DNA of 44,255 nucleotides from CBDCZI01 sp965224495 (GTDB lineage: Bacteria; Bacteroidota; Bacteroidia; Cytophagales; JAAEPT01). Each line of letters opens with the position of its first letter. Within the stretch, counting starts at the first letter, position 1. The position numbers and the translations under genes are program-made. Under the pieces are notes generated by a model, which was not told where the DNA came from, searched no databases, and saw only the letters and a program-made list of their open reading frames with translations. Positions 27,627-35,460 of this stretch are shown here, in pieces. The DNA lies in contig CBDCZI010000019.1 of assembly GCA_965224495.1 (NCBI GenBank), forward strand, positions 1 to 44,255. Direction: 5' to 3'.

Positions 27627-28868
27627 TTATTCGAACTCTTGACTCAAGATATCGAAAACGTCATCTACTGTTTCCTCCTCTAATTCAGTTCTTCTTACCA
27701 AATCCTTCTTTGGCACTGCTAAAACACTTTTAGCAGTATCAAGTCCGATTTTATTGAACTCATCTATAACCCATTTGTCAATTTCATCACTGAATTCACT
27801 CAAGCTTACATCTTCATCCTGTTCGTGTTCGGTAAGTTCTCGGAAAACGTCAATCTCAATCCCCACTAAGCGACTCGCTAATTTGATGTTTTGACCTCCT
27901 TTTCCTATTGCTAAAGATACTTGATCCGGTTTTAAAAAAACCGAAGCTCTACCATCTTCTTCTATTTTAATTGATCCAATTTTAGCTGGACTCAATGCTC
28001 TTGTAATATACAACTCTGTATTTGTTGTATAGTTAATTACATCAATGTTTTCGTTATTTAACTCACGAACAATTCCGTGAATTCTCGATCCTTTCATTCC
28101 AACACAAGCTCCTACAGGGTCAATTCTCTCATCGAATGATTCTACGGCTACTTTCGCTCTCTCTCCTGGCTCTCTAACTACTTTTTTGATACTGATTTGT
28201 CCGTCATATACTTCTGGCACTTCGCTTTCAAACAAACGCTCCAAAAACTCTGGTGAAGTTCTTGACAAAACAATTTTAGGGTTCCCATTGTTCATATCTA
28301 CACGATGAATAATCGCACGAACTGTTTCTCCTTTTCTAAATCTATCTTTTGGAATTTGCTCTCCTTTCGGTAAAGCCAATTCGTTATCTTCTTCGTCTAC
28401 CAACAATGTCTCACGACCTAATATTTGGTAAACTTCTGCAGAAACCATTTCTCCAACTACGTCTTTGTAACGTTTGAATAAAATGTCTTTTTCTAAATCT
28501 TTTACTTTTTGAATTAGCGTCTGACGAGCGGTCATTACTACTCTTCTTCCAAAAGAATCTAATTTAACCTCTTCAGCTACTTCTTCTCCTTCCTCAAAAT
28601 CTGATTCAATTTTCTTTGCATCAGTAAGCTTGATTTGAAGATTTTCATCAAAATCTTCTGCCTCGTCCCCTACAATTTGTCTGTATCTCCAGATTTCTAA
28701 ATCACCTTTGTCAATATTGATAATGACATCAAAATTTTCATCTGTAACATACTTACGACGAATCATTGCTCTGAAAACATCTTCCAGAATTCTGATCATT
28801 GTAGGTCTATCTATATTTTTAAATTTCGCAAATTCTGCGAACGACTCGATTAATACTGCACTATCCAT
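27627..28868 (-). CDS. nusA: Transcription termination/antitermination factor NusA
   Basis: NusA binds RNA polymerase and nascent RNA and tunes pausing, termination and antitermination. The 413-residue protein has the N-terminal polymerase-binding domain (residues 1-130), an S1 domain (about 135-200), KH1 (GACVGMKGSRI, 253-263) and KH2 (AIGKGGQNIKLASRL, 320-334), ending with a short acidic tail. The C-terminal acidic repeats of E. coli NusA are absent, as usual outside the Proteobacteria. It begins three bases after the rimP stop and lies 45 bases before infB, so all three are one operon. The promoter and leader hairpin of the operon lie upstream of rimP. Confidence 0.96.
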   Translation of the reverse strand: MDSAVLIESFAEFAKFKNIDRPTMIRILEDVFRAMIRRKYVTDENFDVIINIDKGDLEIWRYRQIVGDEAEDFDENLQIKLTDAKKIESDFEEGEEVAEEVKLDSFGRRVVMTARQTLIQKVKDLEKDILFKRYKDVVGEMVSAEVYQILGRETLLVDEEDNELALPKGEQIPKDRFRKGETVRAIIHRVDMNNGNPKIVLSRTSPEFLERLFESEVPEVYDGQISIKKVVREPGERAKVAVESFDERIDPVGACVGMKGSRIHGIVRELNNENIDVINYTTNTELYITRALSPAKIGSIKIEEDGRASVFLKPDQVSLAIGKGGQNIKLASRLVGIEIDVFRELTEHEQDEDVSLSEFSDEIDKWVIDEFNKIGLDTAKSVLAVPKKDLVRRTELEEETVDDVFDILSQEFE

Positions 28869-28871
28869 TAC

Positions 28872-29351
28872 TTAACTAAAAGAAATTAAAACTTTTGTTT
28901 TATTAATTGAATTGGATTTTATCTCTAAATCCTCCTCTTTATATTTGTCTGCCATCTTTGGTCTTTCTACCAACTCGTGAACAATGAAAGAATCATCATT
29001 TACAGCAATTAAGCGTCCTTTCATCTCCTCTCCGTCTAAAAAGAACAAATGTAAATCTCGCCCAATATTTTTTACATATTGACGGGGAAACATTAAAGGA
29101 AAATCAACTCCTGCCGAAGAGACTTCTAATCGGTATTTATCTTCAAAGATTTCATTCTCCTCCAAATAATTACCTAAACCTCTACTTACCGCCCCACATT
29201 GATCAACGTTTACACCATCATCTCCATCCAACAGAACAGTCACCTTCATATTCCCGTCTGAGCCTTTTATAGAAGCTTCAACCAAGAAAATTCCCTCCAT
29301 TTCTTCAATGAACGAATTCGCTAACTCTTTAAGTTTTTCAATAGAAATCAT
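28872..29351 (-). CDS. rimP: Ribosome maturation factor RimP
   Basis: RimP helps mature the 30S ribosomal subunit. The start is ATG 29351, giving 159 residues beginning MISIEKLKELANSFIEEMEG. An upstream in-frame extension to 29387 would run through the leader hairpin and is rejected. The family block DKYRLEVSSAGVDFPL (canonical LEVSSPGLDRPL) and the N-terminal alpha-beta domain with VTVLLDGDDGVNVDQC are clear. It is the first gene of the rimP-nusA-infB operon. Confidence 0.93.
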   Translation of the reverse strand: MISIEKLKELANSFIEEMEGIFLVEASIKGSDGNMKVTVLLDGDDGVNVDQCGAVSRGLGNYLEENEIFEDKYRLEVSSAGVDFPLMFPRQYVKNIGRDLHLFFLDGEEMKGRLIAVNDDSFIVHELVERPKMADKYKEEDLEIKSNSINKTKVLISFS

Positions 29352-29363
29352 AGAATAACAAAA

Positions 29364-29389
29364 GAGGGGACTTGCTAGTCCCCTCATCT
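29364..29389 (-). promoter_or_regulatory. Terminator-like hairpin in the rimP leader (candidate attenuator)
   Basis: On the minus strand GAGGGGACT (29385-29377) pairs perfectly with AGTCCCCTC (29372-29364) around a four-base loop, and the stem runs directly into TTTTGTT. It lies 13 bases before the rimP ATG and downstream of the predicted promoter at 29414-29407, so it is inside the operon's leader. It may end transcripts from ldcA, attenuate the rimP operon, or both. Confidence 0.6.
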
Positions 29390-29406
29390 TTTATCAGTGT
29401 ACGCTA

Positions 29407-29414
29407 CAAAAGTA
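29407..29414 (-). promoter_or_regulatory. -7 promoter element (TACTTTTG) for rimP-nusA-infB
   Basis: Read on the minus strand from 29414 to 29407 the sequence is TACTTTTG, an exact TAnnTTTG. Transcription would begin near 29402, giving a leader of about 50 bases that contains the hairpin at 29385-29364. A -33 element is not obvious. Confidence 0.5.
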
Positions 29415-29438
29415 CAATACTTTTATTAAAAAACGAAC

Positions 29439-30341
29439 TTATCCACAAAAATTCTTTGATAGAATAGATTTCTGTACTGTTATTTCTAAACACATTGTGC
29501 GTCCAACAATTAATGCTTGGTTGTTATTTTCGTGACCAATTGGAAAGTCATACGCTACAGGTAAATTGTATTTTTGACTTATCGATGAAATAATTTCATA
29601 GGCAGTATGACCAAATGGAATTTTATTATCGTGCATTCCCGACATATAACCGACAATCAGACCATTTACCTGACCAAAAACACCTGTTCTATCCAGTTGA
29701 ACCATCATACGGTCAATATGGTACAAGTATTCGTCTAAATCTTCGATAAAAAGTAAACTACCCCTCAAATCGGGGAAACTAGTTGTACCAATTTGATTAA
29801 CTAAAACAGATAAATTACCTCCAACTACCTTTCCTTTCGTTTTACCTAATTGGTTCAATGAATGATAAGGTGCCGATAACCCCACATTTTCTCCAAAAAG
29901 AAGTTGTTTTAATTTCTGTTGTGCTTCTTGGTTTTGGTGTAATAACAAAGCAACAGGACCATGAATGGTTTCTATTCCTTCATTATACATACGATTCAAT
30001 AAGACCGTAACGTCACTAAAACCAACCAGCCATTTGGGATTTTTTTTGAGTATGGAAAATTCAAGCGTATCAATGATTCGAGAAGTACCATAACCACCTC
30101 GCACGCAAAACACGGCTTTAATTTCAGAATTATCAAAACACCACTGAATATGATTCACTCGTTGTGCGTCTGTTCCTGCAAATTGGTTGTTTTCTAAAAA
30201 TAACCCTTCTGGAAAAACGACAGCAAGACCCCAACTTTCTAAAACCGCTGTTGCTTTTGCTAATTCAGCCTTTGCCACTTTTCGTGCAGGAGCTATAAAA
30301 GCAACTTTATCACCTATTTTTAATGCTGGTGGCGTAATCAT
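29439..30341 (-). CDS. LD-carboxypeptidase (peptidase family S66, muramoyltetrapeptide carboxypeptidase)
   Basis: This cytoplasmic enzyme releases the terminal D-Ala from murein tetrapeptides during cell-wall recycling. The 300-residue protein has the family blocks RGGYGTSRIIDTL, the nucleophile Ser109 in VGFSDVTVL, the acidic block LLFIEDLDEYLYHIDRM and the C-terminal His in FPIGHENN, so the S66 Ser-Glu-His triad can be assigned. Its ATG overlaps the stop of the OmpH gene (ATGA, 30341-30338), so the two are translationally coupled. It is probably the last gene of the envelope operon before the rimP promoter. Microcin-type peptidases (MccF) belong to the same fold, but context favours wall recycling. 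Confidence 0.9.
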   Translation of the reverse strand: MITPPALKIGDKVAFIAPARKVAKAELAKATAVLESWGLAVVFPEGLFLENNQFAGTDAQRVNHIQWCFDNSEIKAVFCVRGGYGTSRIIDTLEFSILKKNPKWLVGFSDVTVLLNRMYNEGIETIHGPVALLLHQNQEAQQKLKQLLFGENVGLSAPYHSLNQLGKTKGKVVGGNLSVLVNQIGTTSFPDLRGSLLFIEDLDEYLYHIDRMMVQLDRTGVFGQVNGLIVGYMSGMHDNKIPFGHTAYEIISSISQKYNLPVAYDFPIGHENNNQALIVGRTMCLEITVQKSILSKNFCG

Positions 30342-30856
30342 TTTACGCCTATTTTTTTGAGTAATTGATCAGTGATATCGTCACCACTGTTTTTACAAAA
30401 AAGAATAAGTGAAGTGCTACCCGTCGTGGAAGAAAGGACATAATCATAATCGCCTTCAAAAGCGAGTTGGTCTATTGCCAACTTGACTTGCGCTAATAGT
30501 GGTTTCATTAGTTTATTCTGACGATTTGCTAATCGATTTTTTACGTCAAAAGAAAACTGTTGCACTTTTTGTTTTAATTGATTGAGTTCTTTCTCCTTTT
30601 CAATATACAGCTCTTCTGTGTATTTCTTTTTTGACATCAATTCCTCTAAATCTAAATACTCTTTATAAGTCGATTGAAATTGTCTTTCATATTCGGCTTT
30701 TTCTCCATAAACTATCGAGTCTACCTCCTTCACTTTGTGCCAAACACTCAACACATATTCCACATCAACGTGTGCTATTTTATGACAAACCTTTGTTGTG
30801 TTCTGGGCAAAAGAAACGCCACTAAAAAACAGGAATAAAACAACAATATTCTTCAT
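30338..30856 (-). CDS. OmpH/Skp-family periplasmic chaperone, second copy
   Basis: The 172-residue protein has a signal peptide (MKNIVVLFLFFSGVSFA before Q) and a mature part dominated by a charged coiled coil (YLDLEELMSKKKYTEELYIE and following), typical of Skp/OmpH chaperones that hold unfolded outer-membrane proteins in the periplasm. It starts one base after the previous ompH-like gene ends and overlaps the ldcA-like gene by four bases. It is less conserved than the first copy. It carries two extra Cys residues (mature VCHK and ILFCKN) that could form a disulfide. Confidence 0.82.
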   Translation of the reverse strand: MKNIVVLFLFFSGVSFAQNTTKVCHKIAHVDVEYVLSVWHKVKEVDSIVYGEKAEYERQFQSTYKEYLDLEELMSKKKYTEELYIEKEKELNQLKQKVQQFSFDVKNRLANRQNKLMKPLLAQVKLAIDQLAFEGDYDYVLSSTTGSTSLILFCKNSGDDITDQLLKKIGVK

Positions 30857-30857
30857 C

Positions 30858-31397
30858 TTATTTATCTACTTCTAACGTGTCTTTTTTATCGCCTAAGCCC
30901 AAATCTTCCAACACATAATCTGTATAATCGTGGATAGGGTTGGCGTAAAGAATAACTAAATCTCCTGCTTTATCAAATACAAAAGAGAGTTTATGCTTCT
31001 TAGCCACTTTCGTTATTGAAGTATAAATATCATTTTGAATAGGAGCGATTAAATCTTGTCTTTTTAACCAGATTTCTCCGTCATAACCAAAGACATCCGT
31101 TTGTAGCTTTTTAATCTCTTCTTCTTTTACTGTAATCAACGCTTGACGTTTTTGTTTTTGATGATCGGTCAATAAAGGCTCTTCCAATTGCAACGCATTG
31201 ACCATCGAGTCAACCTGTAAATACATCTTGTCAATATTTTTTTGTTGGTCAATTGATAAGTTATCAATTTCCATCAACGCTTCTTTGTAAGCAGGTATTT
31301 TCTTCAAAATAAAATCCGTGTCAACATACCCAAATTTCTGAGCATGAACAGTAAATACCGTAAATAAAGCAAGTGCTGTAATTAGTAAATTTCTCAT
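30858..31397 (-). CDS. OmpH/Skp-family periplasmic chaperone, first copy
   Basis: The product is 179 residues when started at ATG 31397 (MRNLLITALALFTVFTVHAQ, a clean signal peptide). The longer reading to 31436 overlaps bamA by 40 bases and is rejected. The N-terminal strand FGYVDTDFILKKIPAYKEAL and the central coiled coil are the OmpH/Skp pattern. Its ATG overlaps the TAA of bamA by one base (TAATG), so bamA and its chaperone are translationally coupled. Two tandem ompH genes downstream of bamA are a standard Bacteroidota arrangement. Confidence 0.9.
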   Translation of the reverse strand: MRNLLITALALFTVFTVHAQKFGYVDTDFILKKIPAYKEALMEIDNLSIDQQKNIDKMYLQVDSMVNALQLEEPLLTDHQKQKRQALITVKEEEIKKLQTDVFGYDGEIWLKRQDLIAPIQNDIYTSITKVAKKHKLSFVFDKAGDLVILYANPIHDYTDYVLEDLGLGDKKDTLEVDK

Positions 31398-33955
31398 TAG
31401 CGTATTTGTTGACCGATAGAAAAGTGAAGTTGCCATCTATTTGCATTAGGATCTCCCGGTATTGCGTCAAATCCTTTTCCGTAATCTAAACCTATTAATC
31501 CAAAAGCAGGCATGAAAATACGAGCACCAAAACCTGCTGATCTTCGGACTTTAAAAGGATTAAATTCTTGTACACTTGCATAGCTATTACCAGCTTCCAA
31601 AAAGCCTAATACATAAATAGTTGCTATCCCCTCTGTCACAATAGGATACCTTAATTCCATTACATACTTAGAAAATGCTATTCCATCTACATTCTTATCT
31701 CCACGGTATTCAGATGTATGCACAGTCCCTTCGTCATAACCTCTTAAACCAACCACGTCTGTACCCAACAAGAAACTACCTGTAGTACCTGACAATCCAC
31801 TACCTCCTAATTTGAAACGTTCATATTCACTTGTTCTTAAATTAGATGAATACCTTCCCATCAGCCCAAAGTGAGCTTTGGCTACCAATACCAATGATCT
31901 TTTAGTTTTCTTTTCAGAAAACATCGAGTTTTTATTCTTTTGTAAATTAGTCAACTGCATATACTGACTAAAATCAAACATCCATTTATGAAACTCTATC
32001 CACTCTGAATTCCCTGTGCGTAGGTTTTGGTCTTTATTAAAAACAGAATAAGGTGGTGTTACTGCTAATGACCCTGAAATACTCCCTCCTGTTGTAGGAA
32101 AAGTTGGGTTTGTACCTATGTTATTTCTCGATAAGGTGGTTGTAAATTTTACGTTGTTTGTTTTACAACCATCACAAGTATTCGCTATCTCAAAATAATT
32201 ATCATTATCATAACGTGTCATTGACAACGAATTGACCAATGTAAACCAGTTGTCTGGCCATTTCAAACGACGACCCAAACTTACCGTCAACGCATCTATT
32301 TTCAATGAACCAACTACTTCTCCTCTATCATTAAAATCTCTATTATTTTCAAAATTCTTAGACTTAGAATGAGAGTAAGATACTGTTAAAGAGTTCGGTT
32401 TACGACCTCCCAACCACGGTTCCGTAAATGATAAGCTATAAGATACATAGTTAGGGTTGGCCTGTAAACGAATAGACAAACGTTGCCCATCTCCTGACGG
32501 TAATGGATCCCAAGTTTTCACTTTCGCGATATTTCGTAAAGAAAAATTATTAAACGCTAACCCAATTGTACCGACAACCCCTGTCCCGGCACCGTAACCT
32601 CCAGATAGCTGTAATTGGTCATTGGGTTTTTCAACCAAAGTGTACACTACATCAACAGTCCCCGTTGCTGGGTTAGGTATTGGGTTCATTCCTATCTGTG
32701 CAGGGTCAAAATAACCCAACTGTGCCAACTCTCGTTGTGTACGAATTAAATCTGAACGGCTAAATACCTCTCCTGGTAAAGTATGTAACTCTCTTCGAAT
32801 GACATGATCATTTGTTTTTGTATTCCCTTTAATAATAATCTTATTGTAAATCGCTTTTTCACCTTCATATAAGCTCATTTCAATATCAATAACCGAGTCT
32901 CGGATACTTACCTCTGTTGGGTTCACATTAAAAAACAAATAGCCATTATCTAAATACAGCGAACTAATATCCAACCCTTGTGGATTGAAATTTAAACGTG
33001 TGTCCAACAATTCTTGATTAAAAACATCTCCTTCTTTAATTCCTAACACCGAATCTAATACTGCACTCGTGTATTTTTGATTACCTACCCAGTTAATTTT
33101 TCCAAAATAATACTTTCTCCCTTCTGTCACATCAATAGAGAGATTGATACGGCGGTCATCAGCCAACGGAATAACTTTTGTTTTGTTAATTGCAAAATCG
33201 CGAAGACCTAAAGAATTGTAATGGTATTTTACACCTTCTTTATCGGTGCCAAATTCAACAGGCACATACTTTGACCTTTTCCAAAAACGGTACCATCTTC
33301 TTTCTTTCGTGTTTTTTAATTTTTGATAAAACTTTTTATCTTCTACCTGACTCGTTCCTGTCAATAAGATTTGATTGATTTTCACCTTGCGTCCTTTCAC
33401 CACTTTAAAAGTAATGTTTTTCAAATTTTCATTATCAAACAAAGTGTCAAAAGGTATTGCTTTGGCATAGTAATAACCCTTTCCTTGTAAATATTTCTCA
33501 ATAATATTCTTTGTGTTCTTTTCTAATGATGGAGTAAAGCGTTGCCCTCTAACTACATCTATTTGTTCTAAAAGTTCTGTTCTTTCAGACTTTTTTATCT
33601 CCCCTACAATATCAAACCGATCGACACGAGGTAACTCATGGATATGAATAATCAAATCTAATCGAACACCTTCTACCTTTTCTATAAGGATTTCAACATC
33701 ATCAACGATATTTTGTGCCCAAATATTCTTTACCGCACGTGTGATTTTATCTCCTGGTACCTTAATTTCGTCACCCTCCTGTAAACCTGACATAGCCACA
33801 ACAGCATCGTTTAATGTTGTTGTCCCTGTTACTGTGATTTTATTAATCAAATAGGTCGTTGGCGAATAATAATTAAGGTCTATACTTTGATTACCTTGAG
33901 CGAGTACTATCCATGTACTTAAAACCAAAAACGCTACTCCAATAAACTTTTTCAT
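31397..33955 (-). CDS. bamA: Outer-membrane protein assembly factor BamA
   Basis: BamA inserts beta-barrel proteins into the outer membrane. The 852-residue precursor has a signal peptide (MKKFIGVAFLVLSTWIVLAQ) and a series of POTRA domains over about 430 residues (for example INKITVTGTTTLNDAVV and YNKIIIKGNTKTNDHVIRRE). A 16-strand barrel follows, with the conserved RGYDEGTV loop 6 motif and the C-terminal strand ending WQLHFSIGQQIR. It is five bases downstream of uppS and coupled to ompH. The C terminus lacks the usual final aromatic residue. Confidence 0.95.
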   Translation of the reverse strand: MKKFIGVAFLVLSTWIVLAQGNQSIDLNYYSPTTYLINKITVTGTTTLNDAVVAMSGLQEGDEIKVPGDKITRAVKNIWAQNIVDDVEILIEKVEGVRLDLIIHIHELPRVDRFDIVGEIKKSERTELLEQIDVVRGQRFTPSLEKNTKNIIEKYLQGKGYYYAKAIPFDTLFDNENLKNITFKVVKGRKVKINQILLTGTSQVEDKKFYQKLKNTKERRWYRFWKRSKYVPVEFGTDKEGVKYHYNSLGLRDFAINKTKVIPLADDRRINLSIDVTEGRKYYFGKINWVGNQKYTSAVLDSVLGIKEGDVFNQELLDTRLNFNPQGLDISSLYLDNGYLFFNVNPTEVSIRDSVIDIEMSLYEGEKAIYNKIIIKGNTKTNDHVIRRELHTLPGEVFSRSDLIRTQRELAQLGYFDPAQIGMNPIPNPATGTVDVVYTLVEKPNDQLQLSGGYGAGTGVVGTIGLAFNNFSLRNIAKVKTWDPLPSGDGQRLSIRLQANPNYVSYSLSFTEPWLGGRKPNSLTVSYSHSKSKNFENNRDFNDRGEVVGSLKIDALTVSLGRRLKWPDNWFTLVNSLSMTRYDNDNYFEIANTCDGCKTNNVKFTTTLSRNNIGTNPTFPTTGGSISGSLAVTPPYSVFNKDQNLRTGNSEWIEFHKWMFDFSQYMQLTNLQKNKNSMFSEKKTKRSLVLVAKAHFGLMGRYSSNLRTSEYERFKLGGSGLSGTTGSFLLGTDVVGLRGYDEGTVHTSEYRGDKNVDGIAFSKYVMELRYPIVTEGIATIYVLGFLEAGNSYASVQEFNPFKVRRSAGFGARIFMPAFGLIGLDYGKGFDAIPGDPNANRWQLHFSIGQQIR

Positions 33956-33960
33956 CTAAA

Positions 33961-34692
33961 CTATTTTACTTGATCTCCAGTTAACCCAAAACGTCTTTCT
34001 CGTCCTTGGTATGCTGTAATCGCTTCTACTAAATTGCTTTTCCTAAAATCTGGCCACAGTACATCTGTAATGAAAATCTCTGTATAAGCCAATTCCCATA
34101 ATAAAAAATTACTGATACGAAACTCGCCACTTGTTCTTATTAATAAATCTGGGTCTGGTAAAAATGAAGTAGTCAAATAACTTTTAAATAAGCCCTCTTT
34201 AATCTCTTCCGTTTTTATTTTCCCGGCAACTACATCACTTGCGATTAATTTTGTTGCGTTCAATATATCCCAACGTCCACTATAACTCAACGCTAAATTC
34301 AACACCATTTTTTTATGCTGTTTTGTCTTTTCCATTGTTGCATAAAGTGTTTCTTGACATTCTTTGGGTAGAGCATTTGTATCTCCGATTGTTTTCAATT
34401 GGATGTTATGCTCTATCATTGTCGGTAACTCTTGTGCAATACTCGCTACCAAAATATTCATTAACGCATCTATTTCTTCTTGCGGCCGTTTCCAGTTTTC
34501 TGTAGAAAAGGCATAAAGCGTTAAATATTCCACACCCAGTTCTACACAACCTTCCACTACTTCTCGAACAGAATTAACACCTTCTTGATGCCCTGAAGCA
34601 CGTTTCTCTCCTATTTTCTCTGCCCAACGTCCATTGCCATCCATGATGACGGCTAAATGCTTTGGTATATTGTTACGATCTATGGTATTCAT
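33961..34692 (-). CDS. uppS: Undecaprenyl diphosphate synthase
   Basis: UppS condenses isopentenyl units onto farnesyl diphosphate to make the C55 carrier lipid of peptidoglycan and O-antigen synthesis. The 243-residue protein has the catalytic block AVIMDGNGRWA with Asp18, then GHQEGV, YAFSTENWKRP, LNLALSYSGRWDI and the C-terminal DLLIRTSGEFRISNFLLWE. The start is ATG 34692. A TTG five codons upstream is in frame but coincides with the predicted transcription start. The predicted promoter (34719-34712) overlaps the end of the upstream gene and would let uppS-bamA-ompH be expressed on their own. Confidence 0.95.
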   Translation of the reverse strand: MNTIDRNNIPKHLAVIMDGNGRWAEKIGEKRASGHQEGVNSVREVVEGCVELGVEYLTLYAFSTENWKRPQEEIDALMNILVASIAQELPTMIEHNIQLKTIGDTNALPKECQETLYATMEKTKQHKKMVLNLALSYSGRWDILNATKLIASDVVAGKIKTEEIKEGLFKSYLTTSFLPDPDLLIRTSGEFRISNFLLWELAYTEIFITDVLWPDFRKSNLVEAITAYQGRERRFGLTGDQVK

Positions 34693-34711
34693 TAATTTCT
34701 CAGTCAAAACA

Positions 34712-34719
34712 CAAAGTTA
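34712..34719 (-). promoter_or_regulatory. -7 promoter element (TAACTTTG) for uppS-bamA-ompH
   Basis: On the minus strand 34719-34712 reads TAACTTTG, an exact match, overlapping the stop codon of the PorG-like gene. The predicted start near 34707 leaves about 15 bases before the uppS ATG at 34692. Confidence 0.55.
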
Positions 34720-35460
34720 ACGTATCTTTATATCATTAGAAGGTTTTCTTCGACTTTTTGGTGCACTACGTGGACACATTTGAACATATTTAGTATAACT
34801 AAACGTAAGTCCTGTAAAATAATACCAATCTTGATTTGAGCTACTGTTTAAATCTTCCGTATTGCTTATGGCATCTATTTTGTCTGAGAAAACTTTTCTT
34901 GCACCAAACTCTATCCCTAAGTTTAACTTATCACCAACTTTAAATTTAACGCCTCCTCCAAACGGTAAGGCTACATAGGTAGCTGTTTCTCCTGTAGAAA
35001 CAGAAGCCAAACCTACACCAAGACCGCCAAATAAATAAGGACAAATAGGGTAACTCTCTCTTCCTGTACTTTTTCTGAAATCAAAAAAATTATATTCATA
35101 CAGTCCCGAAAATTCCGTAACTATCGTACTAAAACTACGATTGAGTTTATTCTGTAAAGGTGTTTTTGCTACATTTTCATTTCCAGATACTTTTCCTACT
35201 AATACATTGAACCGAAGAACCGAAATGTTATTCTTGTAATTGTGTCGATAAAAAGCTCCTCCCGCAGGACCTCGGAAATGAATGTTTGCTCCAGTATTCA
35301 AATCACCACTGTAAGTCAATAGCCCTCCCATCACACCAAACTCCATGCGGTGATCAATCTCTTGTGCAGTTGTAAAATAGCTACAAAGAATAAGCGTAAA
35401 AAAAAGGGAAAACTGTTTCATCTTCCCTAGTAACGGTGTTGCAACTGTTTTATTGCTCAT
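34717..35460 (-). CDS. DUF6089/PorG-like outer-membrane beta-barrel protein
   Basis: The 247-residue product fits the DUF6089 family, which includes PorG, an outer-membrane component of the type IX secretion apparatus. The family feature FGVMGGLLTYSGDLN is seen after the signal peptide, then barrel strands and FGGLGVGLASVS. The C-terminal part has WYYFTGLTFSYTKYVQ followed by a basic tail. Two starts are possible. ATG 35460 overlaps the stop of the preceding gene as TAATG but adds 13 residues before the signal peptide. ATG 35421 (MKQFSLFFTLILCSYFTTAQ) gives a normal one. I report the longer form because of the coupling, without certainty. Confidence 0.8.
   Translation of the reverse strand: MSNKTVATPLLGKMKQFSLFFTLILCSYFTTAQEIDHRMEFGVMGGLLTYSGDLNTGANIHFRGPAGGAFYRHNYKNNISVLRFNVLVGKVSGNENVAKTPLQNKLNRSFSTIVTEFSGLYEYNFFDFRKSTGRESYPICPYLFGGLGVGLASVSTGETATYVALPFGGGVKFKVGDKLNLGIEFGARKVFSDKIDAISNTEDLNSSSNQDWYYFTGLTFSYTKYVQMCPRSAPKSRRKPSNDIKIR

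Noticed and set aside
29352..29387. Twelve-residue N-terminal extension of RimP.
   Set aside because: It would be encoded by the leader hairpin and does not match the family start.
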